64,000 bases of DNA from Tanytarsus gracilentus (GCA_038502055.1 JAXRKN010000040.1:2790001-2854000), one strand, 5' to 3'; positions 51,201 through 63,056 are shown, counted from the stretch's first letter. The notes: a model not told the origin generated them from the letters alone. Made by a program: numbers and translations.

Positions 51201-54192
51201 TGCGTAAATTTGGTGAACTTCCGTTTCATCTCGTGCGCTCGAAAAGATTCACAGATTTGTACAAGAATGTTTTGTTCAACTATGATTGGTTGCATGCAAA
51301 ATTATCATGTTGTCCCCTTCAAGCTGTGTTAGCTGATTTTGAAGATGCCTCAGCAAATGTTGAAGAAGCTGAAGCAAAACGTGAATTGAATCTGGTTGCT
51401 GATGCTTTAAGACTAGGAGGTGCAATTCTCACAAACCCCGATATGTTGGCGTCACAATTGATTGGTAGACTCTTGCCGGAAATTGGAGGAAATCCAAATG
51501 TTAAAATGCTTCTTCAAGCTTGTGATGAATCTGGCACTAAACATTCAGCATTGATACCAATAAATCACTGGTGAGTTATACAAAAAAAATTATAGGTGAT
51601 TTTAATAATATTTTAATTACTTTATAAATTCAGCTTACACACGCCGGGTGGTCCTCTCAAATATTCACTTGAAGGTCATCAATTTGCCGTGTTTGGCTTT
51701 TCACTCACAAGTGATATGCGCTACATGGTCTCAATATCTACAAGATTTATAACATGGGATCTCGGCACGAGTGACTTGACAAGGGATGTTAATCCTGGAA
51801 TTGAGGGCATAATGCAACAATTGGTTCTGAGTCAAGATAATAAATGGGCAGGCGCATACACAAATCACAACCAGTCAGTTTTGTTGAACATGCTGTCGAG
51901 TGAATTTAACATCATAAATAATCCATTCGGAGATGATGACAGCGTACATGGTGTCTATTTGTTGAATCAGGCATTCTTCATCTATTCAAAGTTGAAATGG
52001 GCTCGCTTTGATATGCGTGCAAATTTGGCGGAGAAGCATGAGTTTACCGATTTAAATGCAGCTGAATGGGAGCTGCTGATTATGGAATTTTACAGTTTCA
52101 ATGAGTTCACAGCTATATTTTGGTCGGGTTCAATTAGTGATATGCGCTTGAGACTTCACACGGCAAAAGAAGGAATCAATACGGATCCAGTCCATTTCCA
52201 TTCAGTTTGTGCCATGAACACTGAGCGAAATGTGATATATTGCTGTAGAGATGAGGAAAACTTCCAGGTTTCTAAATTATCCTACACAATTAATGATGAA
52301 GTTGGAGAGGCTGAATGGAAATTCGCCGAAGATTTGCCTCGATATGACAATGACGAGAAAGAAATGTTGCTTCAATTAAAGCTCGATCAAATCAGTAATC
52401 GATGGTTGATGGGCACAACAGGAAATGGATTTGTTTTATGGGATTTTGACGAAAATCCAATTCACAATGGTGAAGCAATTTATTTGGCTTTGCCACATGG
52501 TGTGAGAAATATTTCGACAAACATGATGCAAAGCAATTCAATCATGATTAGCTCAAAAATTGATTATGCTGTTGCGGGAGTGCGAAAGAATTTGTATGTT
52601 TGGAGTTTGGAATCAAAGCTTTTATTGAAAGTCCTCGATGCTCATTTTGGAAGAATTATGCAGTTGGAGTCATTAACTGTGGGTAACTGGAATTGTTGTG
52701 TCACTTCATCAATCGATAGATCTGTTAAAGTTTGGAATATTAATAATATTTTTGAACAAGTTCATGTGATTGATCGTCTTGAGTTGCAAGTTGATAACAT
52801 CAGTCTCTCAAATGATGGAGAAATTGCGTCAACTGTCACTCGTTCGTGTGTTGGAATTTGGGAATTGAAAACAGGAAGATTGTTAGCAAAATTAGCCGAC
52901 TCACCTTTGGGTGCTATTGTGACTCATGCTGAGGTCACACCCAATGGAAAGTACATAATCTCATCGGAGACAGGAAAATTGATTATTTGGAATCGAGTGA
53001 CTGAGCAGGTTTTGTACAAGGATGATCAACCTGGAATTCAACAAATTATTTTACTTGAAGATGGTGAAAAAGTTTTGGCAGTGTCCTGCAAAGAATTCAA
53101 CTCTGCCAATCAACTTGGAAATGAGGAACAAAAGTTGACGGCAAAAGCAATTGTGAGGAGCATTCCAGATGGAGAAACTCTTTATAAATTTGATTTCATT
53201 ATCAAGTCCATTCCCGGCATTCCATTTAGAGCAACCGTTGTTTCTGCTGATGGTCAATACATCACAGCATGTTCTCTCGATAAAAATGGCAAGGATGCTC
53301 TATCCGTGTATAATGCTGAAAATGGAACTCACTTGCATAAAGTCACCTTAAAAACTTGCGGAATAAAAGAAAATGTCTTGAAAGTTCTTTCGTTGCCTCA
53401 CAAAAGCTCACAAGTTGCAGTTATAACTAGTGAGAAAGGCAGCATTATTGACATCAAATCGAAGAAATATATTCGATCGGTTCCTAAATGGGATGGAAGT
53501 TGTACAAGAGATGGAAAATTTGGATTGTACGCTCCTGCGAGGTAAAATTAAATTCTTCTTTTTATTTTTAAAAAATTTATATCAAAAATCTTTTCAGAGG
53601 TGGTCTCGACCTAATGGAATTGAAGAAGGGAAGCACAGTTAAAACTTTCATACCCAAAGTTGCTGAGGGAGTTTTTACAGTCATCTGTATGTTTACTGAC
53701 AACGATGAGTATGTGCTATACTATCACAGTGGAAAGAAAACTCTTCGAGTTTTTCGCATCCTTGATGGTGAAATGATTGCAAACTACAAGATGCAAGCAG
53801 AATTGACATCGATCAAAAGTACGAAAGATGGATTAAGTTTGGTGCTTGGCACAGTCGATGGATGCTTGTCAGTCTTCTGTATTGCTGATCCTCAAAAATC
53901 AGAGATGAAAGAATATCTTCAGCAGCTTCCGTCGCGAGATATTAATGTGAGAAAATTTAAATTTTGTTCAGCTCAATATCTCATAAATTATTTTTACTCT
54001 TTTCTATAGTGGAAGAAGAAACTGGCTAAGATTAAGGCAAATGCGAGATTTAGAGCTGCTTATTTGACAATTTCATTGGTGGCTAAATTCGCTGCCACAC
54101 ATACTGGTAAGGACGAGGAAGGTGAAGGCTCAAAGTCTAGTGCAAAAAAGGAAGGAACTCCAGCTGCGGCACCTCCAGTTACCACCGAATAA
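48299..54192 (+). CDS. NACHT and WD40 repeat protein, NWD1/NWD2-like STAND NTPase
   Basis: Nine exons join in phase to 1635 residues: 48299-48401, 48452-48540, 48871-48948, 49000-49060, 49112-49222, 49275-51570, 51634-53541, 53598-53946, 54010-54192. Residues about 27-120 form the DUF4062-type N-terminal domain of NWD proteins, with FTSSTFTDTLMERN, VVDMRWGVRDE, HMTTELCMREI and the LGQKYGYRPIP end. The NACHT ATPase follows: P-loop GEGGCGKT at 389-396 and Walker B LFLFLDSVD with Asp at 483 and 486. The C-terminal half has degenerate WD40 repeats (for example VKVWNI, VGIWEL, LIIWNR). The end is a Lys-rich helix and an Ala/Pro tail. STAND proteins switch by nucleotide binding and oligomerise through sensor repeats; the ligand is not evident here. 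The length matches the family. It lies head to head with Fhos and is followed in the same direction by paramyosin. Confidence 0.9.
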
Positions 54193-54261
54193 AGCTTTAA
54201 AGCATTTTAGTAACATTTAGCAAAATTTATTGTTAACGATCCTTAAAACTCATGATCGTCA

Positions 54262-54267
54262 AATAAA
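54262..54267 (+). terminator. poly(A) signal of the NWD-like gene
   Basis: AATAAA lies 70 bp after the stop codon, followed by A-rich and T-rich sequence. It is the first canonical signal downstream. Confidence 0.6.
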
Positions 54268-55664
54268 AAGATAAAAAGTATTTCACCGCCTTTTGAATGT
54301 CGAGCATAAAAATTAATGATAATAAATCTGTTTCTTCAGCTTTCATTACGAAAAAGTTCAAAAACATTAATTTAATCATTTTTTAGGATGTATATAAAAA
54401 TTAATCGCCAGAGTGACTTATTTATAAAAATCATCTACTTTTTTCTCTCGCAGAGTTTATTCACATTTACATATGAGCGATAAAAGCGTATAATATCGGC
54501 ATCCAAAAATAATCCACCTAAATATTATCCAACAATTCTCTCGCGTGTGATTTTGCAACACATTCGCAGCACATACTCTCATTTTGATGTTACGGAAATA
54601 TTTTTAAAACTTATTTATATTATTTTTAGATTTCGCACCTTTTCATCTACTAATACCGATTGATAAATAAACACAAGAAGAAAAGTGAATGTATTAATTT
54701 CAGCCTGCATGCTTCTCTCAAATGTCTTAATTTCTTTGAGAGCTAAATTTAAATTTTCAAATGCAATTTAAAATGTTTCATAAAGAAAATTTATTTAAAT
54801 TTAAAAAATTACATTTTAGTCAAAAGTCATGTTTAAAGTTGAAAAAGCATAGATGACCTGAAAATTTAATTGAGAAGTTTAAAAAAGTATTAATAAAATT
54901 TGATATGTACTTAAAAATTAATCAACATGTTGCAACAATCGAAAGGTCATTGAGTTTCATATAAACATTGTGCGTAATTTTTGATAAAAGCGCCAATAGA
55001 TTATGACAAAAACAGCGATGCAAAAAGGAAGAAAAAAAGACATTTTCACATTACACCTTATAATTATGATTTTTCATTTAGCTATTTTTAAAACACCATC
55101 CTCAATGTGTAAGTGTATTTTCTCTCACACGCGAAGAAGAAACCGAATTGAATATAAAATAAATGAAAATTTTAATACACATATTTTTTTCTTCTCGTGG
55201 ACATGAAATTATTTTTTCTTGCTAATTTTAAATCCACCTGCGTGAAGATGAGATTGTGTTGAGCATTCGTGGATGACAAAGACAAAGGCAAACTGTTTAT
55301 GCACAAGAAATTTTTCTCTTCACACAGTCACAACATTGGAAAATTGACTTTTCGCGATCGTCGTCGTTCCATGATCGTGTGAACATTCTTATTTTTTTCC
55401 TCGCTTTTCACACAATTTTTGTGTATATTTTAATTGAGAAATTTTTCGCCGTTCACATTTACATTTCGGTTTTAGCATTCGAACGACTGAGGTCTGACGA
55501 TTAGTAGATCACCAGCCTTGGCTCCCGACGTTATTCTGTGAAGAGTAAGAGAGAAAAAAGAGAAGAATAATTTCTTTTCTTTTCGGTATTCCTGAGGACA
55601 AAAAAGGATTTGTTCATCATCAAAAAAAAATTTAGTGATAAAAATTTGGAATTAAAAATTAAAA
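54268..55664. other. Intergenic and paramyosin 5' region
   Basis: This lies between the NWD-like poly(A) signal and the paramyosin ATG. It should contain the paramyosin promoter and leader. I see no TATA/initiator pair that I trust; the less AT-rich stretch near 55480-55550 is the best candidate for leader sequence. Confidence 0.5.
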
Positions 55665-58600
55665 ATGGCTTCAGCAATGAAAACAACGAAAAAAACCTAT
55701 ACATATCGTTCAGGAGTTGGCGGTAATACCGATGTCAGCATTGAATATAGTGCCGACCTGAGCGCCCTTTCCCGTATGGAGGTAAAAATTAAAAGTGGAA
55801 AAAATAAATCAAAAAAATGAAATAATTTATGGTTTCGATGAAATCATGCAGCAAAAGAGCAAAAAGAAAAATATTTCTTGCAATTAAAATTAGAAGAAAA
55901 AATATTTCATGAGTTTGTGTGTGCAGCAAAAATGATGAAAAAAATTTAGAGTGTTGAAAAAAGTGCTAAAAAATTAAAATATTTTCTAGGATAAAATTCG
56001 TCTTCTCCAAGATGATTTGGAGTCAGAACGAGAGCTCCGTCAGAGAGTGAGTATTAAAAAAAATTTAAATTCTTGAATTTATTCAACTCGTTATTACATC
56101 ATCGCTAGACATTTTTTACTGACGTTATCTTTAAGAAAAATATATATTTTGCAATTTATAAATCTATCGGTTTAGTTAAGTACGAAGAAATAACCACTCT
56201 CTATAAATAACATCTCTTTTCTTCCTTCGCACTGTACTAATTTCACTCTACCCATCCCAGATTTTTCATCATTTTTTTCATTCAAATTTCTCGCTCAAAA
56301 ATCATCTGAAAGTTTGTAATTTTTTGATCGTGGATTTTCTGCGATGAGTTTCAAGTTGCTTTAAAATTTTTTCAAGTAAATTCAATTTTTAAAAGCTTTC
56401 TACCGAGGAATTCAAGGAATTTCAAGGTATAAACAGTTTCCTATTTTAGAATGTTTTCTTGTCTAATTTTGCAATCGCTATCAAATGAAGTTATAAACAT
56501 AGAACTCAAATCTTTTGATGTTGACATCACGCGAGAGAAGGAAAGAAAAAATTTATTGACGAGACAATAAAATTAGTATTTTCTCGATGAAACGATCTCA
56601 TAAAGTGTTGTGTAATTCTACCTGAGTGGCTGCTCAACTTGGAACGAAAATTATTCACACACTTATATGTGCACTCATGATCATTTATAGGTGATCCCAC
56701 TTATTTTCTCTTCTCTCCTCTTTCTCGTGGAATTTCATCGTGGGCGTTCGTAATATTTTCATTTTTCTCGTATTTTCTAGCATTAATGGCTGATGAAAGC
56801 GATTTGCGTGCGCTCTTTAAAGCTTTTCACTGATATTTTGCTTATTTCTTCTTCAAAGAATTTTTTCTCGGGTGTATTGCTAGAATTGCTACTTTGAATA
56901 AATACGCACACAAAAATGTTTAAATGATTAATGCAGCACTGTCCTTGTACATGATTTATGATCTAGCGGAAAAATGTTTTTGTTAAAAAAACGTAAAGAT
57001 TTTCATGTGAATCTTATTTTAATTTTTTCAAAGAAAATATCTCAAAGTTCTCATTTTAAAATAATCTTCGGCCAAAAACTGCATTTTGATTCTTCAAAAA
57101 TTAAAATAAAATTTTTCAATGATATGTCATGAAGTATAAATAATATTCGTCAATACTTTGTCACAATGACGAATCAAAATCATTGTCAACTAAACTCATT
57201 GAGGAGCCATGTCCTTTAAATTGAAACATTGAACTTTAATTTTAAATATTTCGGCAATAAAAATACTACTTTTTTTAATTTTTAATGAAAAAGAAATTTT
57301 ATTTAAATTTAATGAATCATTTCAAATGGCAGAAATCATTGGGATAATTTTTATCTATAAAAGGTGTAATTAAATATCAAAATTCCTAATCATTTTCTCC
57401 ATGCATTTCTTCTCCTAGACGCATCCTCATTCCTATTTGAATGTGTTTGTGCAAAAATTCCTCACTCTCTCTTTTTCTTTTTGAGCTGTGTGAATTTAAC
57501 ATTTATTCATTAAATTTAAATTTAGAAATGTGAGGTAACATTCATAATATTTTCTTCTCACTTTTTTCACTTCTTTTGATGAGTAATTCGGTGAGAGATG
57601 ATTCGGAAAAAAATGTGACACATCTTTACACCGCTTGTATATAAATGACGTTCGAAAAAGGCTGTCTAATTTTTAAAAGCTATTTAAAATGTCTAGAATG
57701 CATCAATTAACGAGTTGAATGATCCACTTAACAGACACATAAAATTTACATATGTGCACTTTCTCTGATGAATTCCAGATCGAACGCGAGAAGGCAGATT
57801 TGAGTGTGCAAGTTATTTCCCTCAGCGAACGCTTAGAAGAATCAGAAGGTGGCGTTGAAAGTCATGTAATATAGTCTCTAACTTTAAAACGCATAAAATT
57901 CTCTAAAGTGATAATTTTTAGTTTGAAGTTACCCGTAAACGTGATGCTGAATTGTCCAAGATGAGAAAACTCCTCGAAGACGTCCATTTGGAGTCAGAGG
58001 AGACAGCTCACTTGTTGAAGAAGAAGCATCAAGAAATTGTCGTCGACTTCAACGAACAAATCGAAGCCCTCTCCAAAGCGAAGTCTAGGTAAAAATAAGA
58101 ATTGTTGCAAAATACTACACAACCTTACAAATCGCGTCTCACTCACTCGGTCGCGTAGGATTTAGGTCAAAAAATAATGTCATAAAAAAGTCCAAACGTA
58201 CGCACACATGCATAAATTTTTTATGCATCATTTTACCAATGATCAATTAATTTAAATCGTGAAATTCTTCTGTAAACCCTCCCATGAAAAAGTCTCATTA
58301 AAATATCTTTGAATTATAATTTTTCCAACATTATTTTTCAATTTGTGCATATATTTTGCTCATAATGTTAGTAAAGCATTTTCTTAAGAAGAAAAAATTA
58401 TTTTCAAAATGTTTTCAATGTACAGAAAAATAATTTTATTTTTAGAAAATTATTTTTCGCTCTCTCACGAACTCCGGGCCAAATATGATGCTTATGTAAA
58501 CGAAATTTTCTCATTTATAAAGAGGGTTTGTGCTTGTGTGCACATTATACGTGAAACTTGATGACTCAAAGAGTGAGTGAGATGACTAAATCAGTGAGAT

Positions 58601-59934
58601 GAGATCATAAAATTAACAAGTAGTTGCAACTAAGAATGCATATATGCATGTTAATGTCCTATCTCAACATAAACATGATTTACTCTCTTACTCTCATGTT
58701 TTTTTAGAGCTGAGAAGGAAAAGGCAAAGTTCCAGGCTGAAATCTACGAATTGTTTGCCCAGGTTGAAGTTTCTAACAAGGATAAGATCCACCATGTTAA
58801 ACTTATTGAACGCCTTGAAGTTTCAATCAGCGAACTCAACATTAAGATTGAGGAATTGAATCGCACGATTATTGACATCACAAGCATTAAGGAGCGCATC
58901 AGCCGTGAAAATCTTGACTTGGTCAAGGAGGTTCAGGACCTTAAGATCAACATTGAAAGTGTTTCATACTCAAAGTCGCAAGTCATCTCTCAATTGGAAG
59001 ATTCTCGTCGTCGCTTGGAAGAGGACGAGCGTCGTCGTTCATCATTGGAAGCAACTTTGCGTCAAGTTGAATGTGACTTGGAATCACTTCGTCTGCAATT
59101 GGAAGAAGAGTCAGAGGCTCGCTTGGACTTGGAGCGTCAATTGAACAAGGCAAATGGCGATGTTTCATTGTACAAGAACAAATATGAGACCGAAGCTGCT
59201 TCACGTGTCGAGGAAATTGAGGAAATCCGCCGCAAGTTCACCATTCGCATCAACGAGCAAGAGGAACACATTGAATCATTGCTTCAGAAGATCAACAGCT
59301 TGGAGAAGATCAAGTCCAAGTTGACCACCGAAATTGAGATTTTCATTATTGATCTCGAGAAAGCCAACAGCGCTGCTCGTGAGTTCCAAAAACGTGTTGA
59401 AATTCTCGAGAGAACTAACATTGATTTGAAGACTCGCTTGGAAGAGCACATCACTCTCTTGGAAGTCTCACAACGTGACTTGAGAAATAGACAAGTTGAG
59501 GTTCAACGTCTCAATGGTGAGTTGGACAAGACCCGTGACCAAAAAGATCAATTGAGCCGCGAGAACAAGAAGTTGGGAGGTAAATAATTATTCAAGAGAT
59601 TTGAAATAAAATATTTATAACAAAATAATTTACCTAGATGATCTCCGTGAGTCAAAGAACACTGTCAGTGAATTGACACGTCGTCTTCACGAGTATGAGC
59701 TCGAAATCCGTCGTCTCGAGAATGAGCGTGAAGAGCTTACCGCCGCTTACAAGGAAGCTGAAGCTGTAAGGAATTTTTACACATTCTCTTATCACCAAAA
59801 TAAACTGAAAAATATTTTTAGGGTCGTAAAGCCGAAGAGAAGCGTGCTCAAGCTTTGGCATCAGAATACGGACAATTCCGCCATGACGCCGAGCGTCGCA
59901 TTCAAATCAAAGAGGAGGAGATTGAAACCATTCG
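55665..59934 (+). CDS. Prm: Paramyosin, first seven coding exons (gene continues past the window)
   Basis: Paramyosin is the coiled-coil rod in the core of invertebrate thick filaments. Exons: 55665-55781, 55990-56046, 57779-57865, 57922-58088, 58708-59579, 59638-59765, 59822-59934. All junctions are GT-AG and in phase, giving 513 residues plus two bases. The start MASAMKTTKKTYTYRSG is the short non-helical head; from about residue 35 the sequence is an unbroken heptad coiled coil (DKIRLLQDDLESERELRQR, SQLEDSRRRLEEDERRRSSL, RRLENEREELTAAYKEAEA). Charge is high and no proline breaks the rod. About 880 residues are usual, so roughly 40 percent lies to the right. Exon 5 uses more C-ending codons than the flanking DNA, as expected of a highly expressed muscle gene. 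The intron after exon 7 ends in phase 2, exceeds 4 kb and carries other genes. The promoter and any 5' non-coding exon were not located. Confidence 0.95.
56047..57778 (+). other. Prm: Paramyosin intron 2
   Basis: A 1.7-kb intron with a GTGAGT donor and a TTCCAG acceptor, phase 0. No gene was seen in it. First large introns of muscle genes often carry enhancers, but no specific site is identified here. Confidence 0.85.
58089..58707 (+). other. Prm: Paramyosin intron 4
   Basis: A 619-bp phase-2 intron from GTAAAA to a T-run plus AG. No other feature was recognised. Confidence 0.85.
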
Positions 59935-60326
59935 GTGAGTACCAAATTTAGAATTTAAATTCTCCAACCAACAAATCACGTTAATCACGTTTTGCACTCT
60001 TAATTGACTGAGTGACGAAAATGTGGCATTTTCTCAATATAACCTTCAATTCCTGAGAGTTGCTACTATTTTTAAAGTGCAATTTCGGGTAATTTAGAAT
60101 GAGGGAAATATCGCGTGTCGTGTGCGTCTAAATTACAAGAATTAAAAAAAGAAGACAAAAAATAATCGTTGCGAGAAAATTTAAAAATAAATTTCATTCA
60201 TTACTTTTGTGCGAGAGTGAGGACGAGATTTCATTATTAAATTCGAGGTTAAATTTAGCGAGTGAGAGAAATTATATTGTTCACTAAAAAGAGTTTGATC
60301 TCAGCTCAATCAGATTGTAAAATCAG

Positions 60327-60360
60327 TATAAAACTTGCACATACTCGATACTGAGTCAGA
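60327..60360 (+). promoter_or_regulatory. TATA box plus initiator for the nested gene at 60519
   Basis: TATAAAA lies at 60327-60333 and a TCAGAC initiator at 60356-60361, with its A about 31 bp after the first T of the TATA box. This is the canonical insect spacing, and no ATG occurs between it and the start codon at 60519. It predicts transcription from inside the paramyosin intron. Confidence 0.65.
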
Positions 60361-60518
60361 CAGAGTAGCTTTTTATTTTCACTTTGAAAAACAAAGCTAG
60401 GCTCAACAAACAAAATACTTTTCCTGTAACAGACACGAAGCTAAAAATATTTTTTGAGGGGAAAACTTATTCCGCGATCCGAGTGAAAAGAAAGAGAAGG
60501 AAAGATAAAAAGCTCTCA

Positions 60519-61439
60519 ATGGCGAACTTATGGATTCATGTTACACCATCGGATTTGCATCGTGCAAAGAACATTGAATACAAGCCGGGATATCCCCACT
60601 CCAAGATTTATGATTACACATATGGCTACTCAATGAACTACTACCAACCCATGATCGATTATTTGGATCGGAGAGATTCATCGAACGGAGAGAAGCTTCA
60701 GTTGCCTCACCTACCGTGGACGAATGAACGTTACATTCAAGAATACGATCCAAAAAATCCGATAAAATTGTATAACACAAAAGATTTAAAGAGAATTGCT
60801 AAAAAATCGCAAGAAGGTGCTCTAAAAAATATTAATAATTTTGACGTGAAAAGATCATACTTTGGTGCTATTCCAACGGCTGATGCCACAAAGTTGTTAA
60901 GAAATCTTCCAAAATCGAGTGCTTTGGAGGCGGTTTATAAAAAAGACGTTGGACAATTAATAAAAGACATTAAAGATATAGAAATGGATGCGTATTATCG
61001 TTATAAAGAAGGCGAGCGACAAATGCTCGAAGAGGAACGTGAAAATTTTCCTCTGGAACTTAAAAGAGCCATTAAGGGCAAGTCGGCCAATCAAATTCGT
61101 AATATTTTACTCGCTGATAGTATGAAGAAAATTCAAAATGCCAGTGATCAAGACGCGAAAATTTTCCGAGAGTGTTACGCAACAACTCGTGCACGTAGAG
61201 CTGCGCGCTCACTCAGTGAATCACGACCAAAAAATTATTGTGATTTTGATGAAAGTAATCAATGTCAGAGTGTATCTCACACACTGGAAGATGTTAAGAA
61301 GGAGTTGTCGAGTTTCACAAACAAAACTGAGGAATTTCTTTCTGACACAAGGTACCGATTGCATACTATTAATCTCACTCTAAGGGAACAAGAAGATTTT
61401 CTCAATAGTCGCCAATTAGAGAGAAAAAGAGTAAAATAG
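60519..61439 (+). CDS. Nested single-exon gene 1, related to the miniparamyosin-type N-terminus, 306 residues
   Basis: I do not recognise a named orthologue. The first in-frame ATG is 60519; the open frame extends upstream to 60384 without another ATG, so the protein begins MANLWIHV. Residues 31-44 read YDYTYGYSMNYYQP, aligning without gaps to YNDRCGYALVFYDP in the next gene (Y, G, Y, Y and P shared, most others conservative). Then comes LPHLPWTNERYIQEYDP. The C-terminal two thirds is charged and helical, with a block (FPLELKRAIKGKSANQIRNI) resembling residues 130-155 of the next gene, and a shared RRAAR. It lies in the paramyosin intron, same strand, with its own TATA/initiator and poly(A) signal. 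An N-terminal exon of miniparamyosin is an alternative reading. The ORF cannot contain a strong donor in the phase needed to join the next paramyosin exon, because GTAAG or GTGAG there would create a stop codon. I therefore favour a stand-alone gene. Confidence 0.8.
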   Translation: MANLWIHVTPSDLHRAKNIEYKPGYPHSKIYDYTYGYSMNYYQPMIDYLDRRDSSNGEKLQLPHLPWTNERYIQEYDPKNPIKLYNTKDLKRIAKKSQEGALKNINNFDVKRSYFGAIPTADATKLLRNLPKSSALEAVYKKDVGQLIKDIKDIEMDAYYRYKEGERQMLEEERENFPLELKRAIKGKSANQIRNILLADSMKKIQNASDQDAKIFRECYATTRARRAARSLSESRPKNYCDFDESNQCQSVSHTLEDVKKELSSFTNKTEEFLSDTRYRLHTINLTLREQEDFLNSRQLERKRVK

Positions 61440-61476
61440 AAATCAGGAGCCAAAATTGTAATTTAATTGAGCGTTA

Positions 61477-61482
61477 AATAAA
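61477..61482 (+). terminator. poly(A) signal of nested gene 1
   Basis: AATAAA begins 38 bp after the stop codon and is followed by a T-rich stretch. It supports nested gene 1 as an independent short mRNA and not only an internal exon of paramyosin. Confidence 0.6.
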
Positions 61483-61892
61483 AATATTTTAACTTAATTT
61501 TCCCTTCGTTGATTTAGTTTTGAGAATTTTTACATAAATATTTTTTCACATTCCTCATGAATGCATTTAATTTCATGTTTAATTGACCATTTCATTAAAG
61601 TACTTAAAAATCCAAGTGTGACTTTTTATAAGAGCTCTAAAATTTTCAAAGGGGTGGAAACTCGGTCTATAAAAATTAAATTCTGCAATATTCATCGCAC
61701 CTGAGAGTCCAGTTTGAGCTAAATTTAAAATTTTTAAAGAGATTTTTGAAGTGTATTGCACTCAATACTGATGTAGTGACACTACATTGTTAATCACTTT
61801 TTCTTCCTTCCTCATTAAATCACTTACGAATTTGTGGTTCGTTCGTGATATTAATTTTTCCGATATCTAAAATTATCAACACGTAAAATGCT

Positions 61893-61926
61893 TATAAACC
61901 TATGAGGAAAATGAAAGGTTTCAGTA
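61893..61926 (+). promoter_or_regulatory. TATA box plus TCAGTA initiator for nested gene 2
   Basis: TATAAA lies at 61893-61898 and TCAGTA at 61921-61926, putting the initiator A exactly 30 bp after the TATA start. The predicted leader is only about 38 nt to the ATG at 61961. This is the clearest core promoter in the window. Confidence 0.75.
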
Positions 61927-61960
61927 AATATCAAGACGTTGAACGAACAATTAAGCAATA

Positions 61961-62851
61961 ATGACTCTTAGAGATTCCCTGTGCACATCTTATAGTCGTG
62001 GAAAGGTTAAGAATGTCGTCTATAATGATAGATGTGGATACGCTTTAGTCTTTTATGACCCCATCTATGACTTGGACACAAAAATTCCACCACTTAAAGT
62101 TTCGGATTTGCCTTACACAATTCCATTGGACAGACAACATCTCCATAATTTTAAACCAGCAGGAAAACCTGTCAGTGGTAAAGAAGTGAAGAGACCACAA
62201 ATTCCGGGTGAATGTGAGGCTGCAAAGGATTTCATTCGAAGAAAAGTTCTTGAACGAAAAATGGATGAAATCAGAGACACATGCTATAACATCCACAAAT
62301 GCTATCAAAAAGCTGAAAAGTTTGACTTGGAAAGACGAAAAGTTATTTCACCGAGAGTTAAAGCTAAAATTCGTGGAAGATCGTCAGACATAATTTGTGA
62401 TGTGCTCGTTGATGATGCGATGCAAAGCATTGATTATGTTTATGAGAGGAATTTGGAAGCGGAAGAAATCAAGAAGAAAAAATTGGCATTGGTAGCGCAA
62501 AGGAGAGCAGCTCGAGCACCTAAGAAAATGGAAAAATTTCACATCGAAGAACCGAAATTAAAAGCTGTTAAGGAAGTTGAGGAATCAACTCAAACGGAAG
62601 TGACAAAAGAAGTTTTGGAAAATGCTCTCAAAAAAGCTGAACGAAAGTTCGACGAAATTCCAGTTGAAAAGGAATTCTTGCGTCCAAGTCCACCACGCTA
62701 TGGCTTCAAAAGCGAAAGAGTTCTTCGACGTAATCACGAGGAAGTGATGAGTCAACGCGTAGCAGATGCCTTACTCTTTGAGATCACCTACGGAAGACAA
62801 TTGCGACGATTGAAAAACGAAATCAAGAGATTGAAAGAAGAATATTCTTAG
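61961..62851 (+). CDS. Nested single-exon gene 2, 296 residues, paralogue of genes 1 and 3
   Basis: There is no named family I can assign. Residues 19-34 carry the shared motif VVYNDRCGYALVFYDP. Residues 90-135 carry a block shared with gene 3: DFIRRK, then ER, DTC, a K-A pair and a P..K end. Residues 137-150 (RGRSSDIICDVLV) resemble KGKSANQIRNILL of gene 1. RRAAR occurs near residue 190. The C-terminal 35 residues (from about 262) look like a short coiled coil ending KRLKEEYS. The protein is basic, with no signal peptide or membrane segment, so a cytosolic or filament-associated protein is plausible. The ATG is the first one after the predicted start site. It sits in the paramyosin intron on the sense strand, about 0.5 kb after gene 1 and 0.25 kb before gene 3. 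Confidence 0.85.
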   Translation: MTLRDSLCTSYSRGKVKNVVYNDRCGYALVFYDPIYDLDTKIPPLKVSDLPYTIPLDRQHLHNFKPAGKPVSGKEVKRPQIPGECEAAKDFIRRKVLERKMDEIRDTCYNIHKCYQKAEKFDLERRKVISPRVKAKIRGRSSDIICDVLVDDAMQSIDYVYERNLEAEEIKKKKLALVAQRRAARAPKKMEKFHIEEPKLKAVKEVEESTQTEVTKEVLENALKKAERKFDEIPVEKEFLRPSPPRYGFKSERVLRRNHEEVMSQRVADALLFEITYGRQLRRLKNEIKRLKEEYS

Positions 62852-62931
62852 ATTGTACACTCATGCACACACGAATCCCCTTTGCGATCGAAATTTGTTG
62901 TAAATTTTAATTTTAATCGAAACTAACCGAA

Positions 62932-62937
62932 AATAAA
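62932..62937 (+). terminator. poly(A) signal of nested gene 2
   Basis: AATAAA lies 81 bp after the stop codon at 62849-62851. It is the first canonical signal downstream. Confidence 0.6.
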
Positions 62938-63056
62938 ACCGTCGATAGAAAAAAAATTAGAGTTTGTTGCGACTTTTTTTCATGGTCGCTTCCTGAGTCA
63001 CACATTCACTTTGTTTTGCACACACTCTCAAGGTGGATGATAATCAAAATCACCCC

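Noticed and set aside
60384..60518. N-terminal extension of nested gene 1 from 60384
   Set aside because: The codon at 60384 is TTG and there is no ATG before 60519; the extension lies in the predicted 5' UTR.
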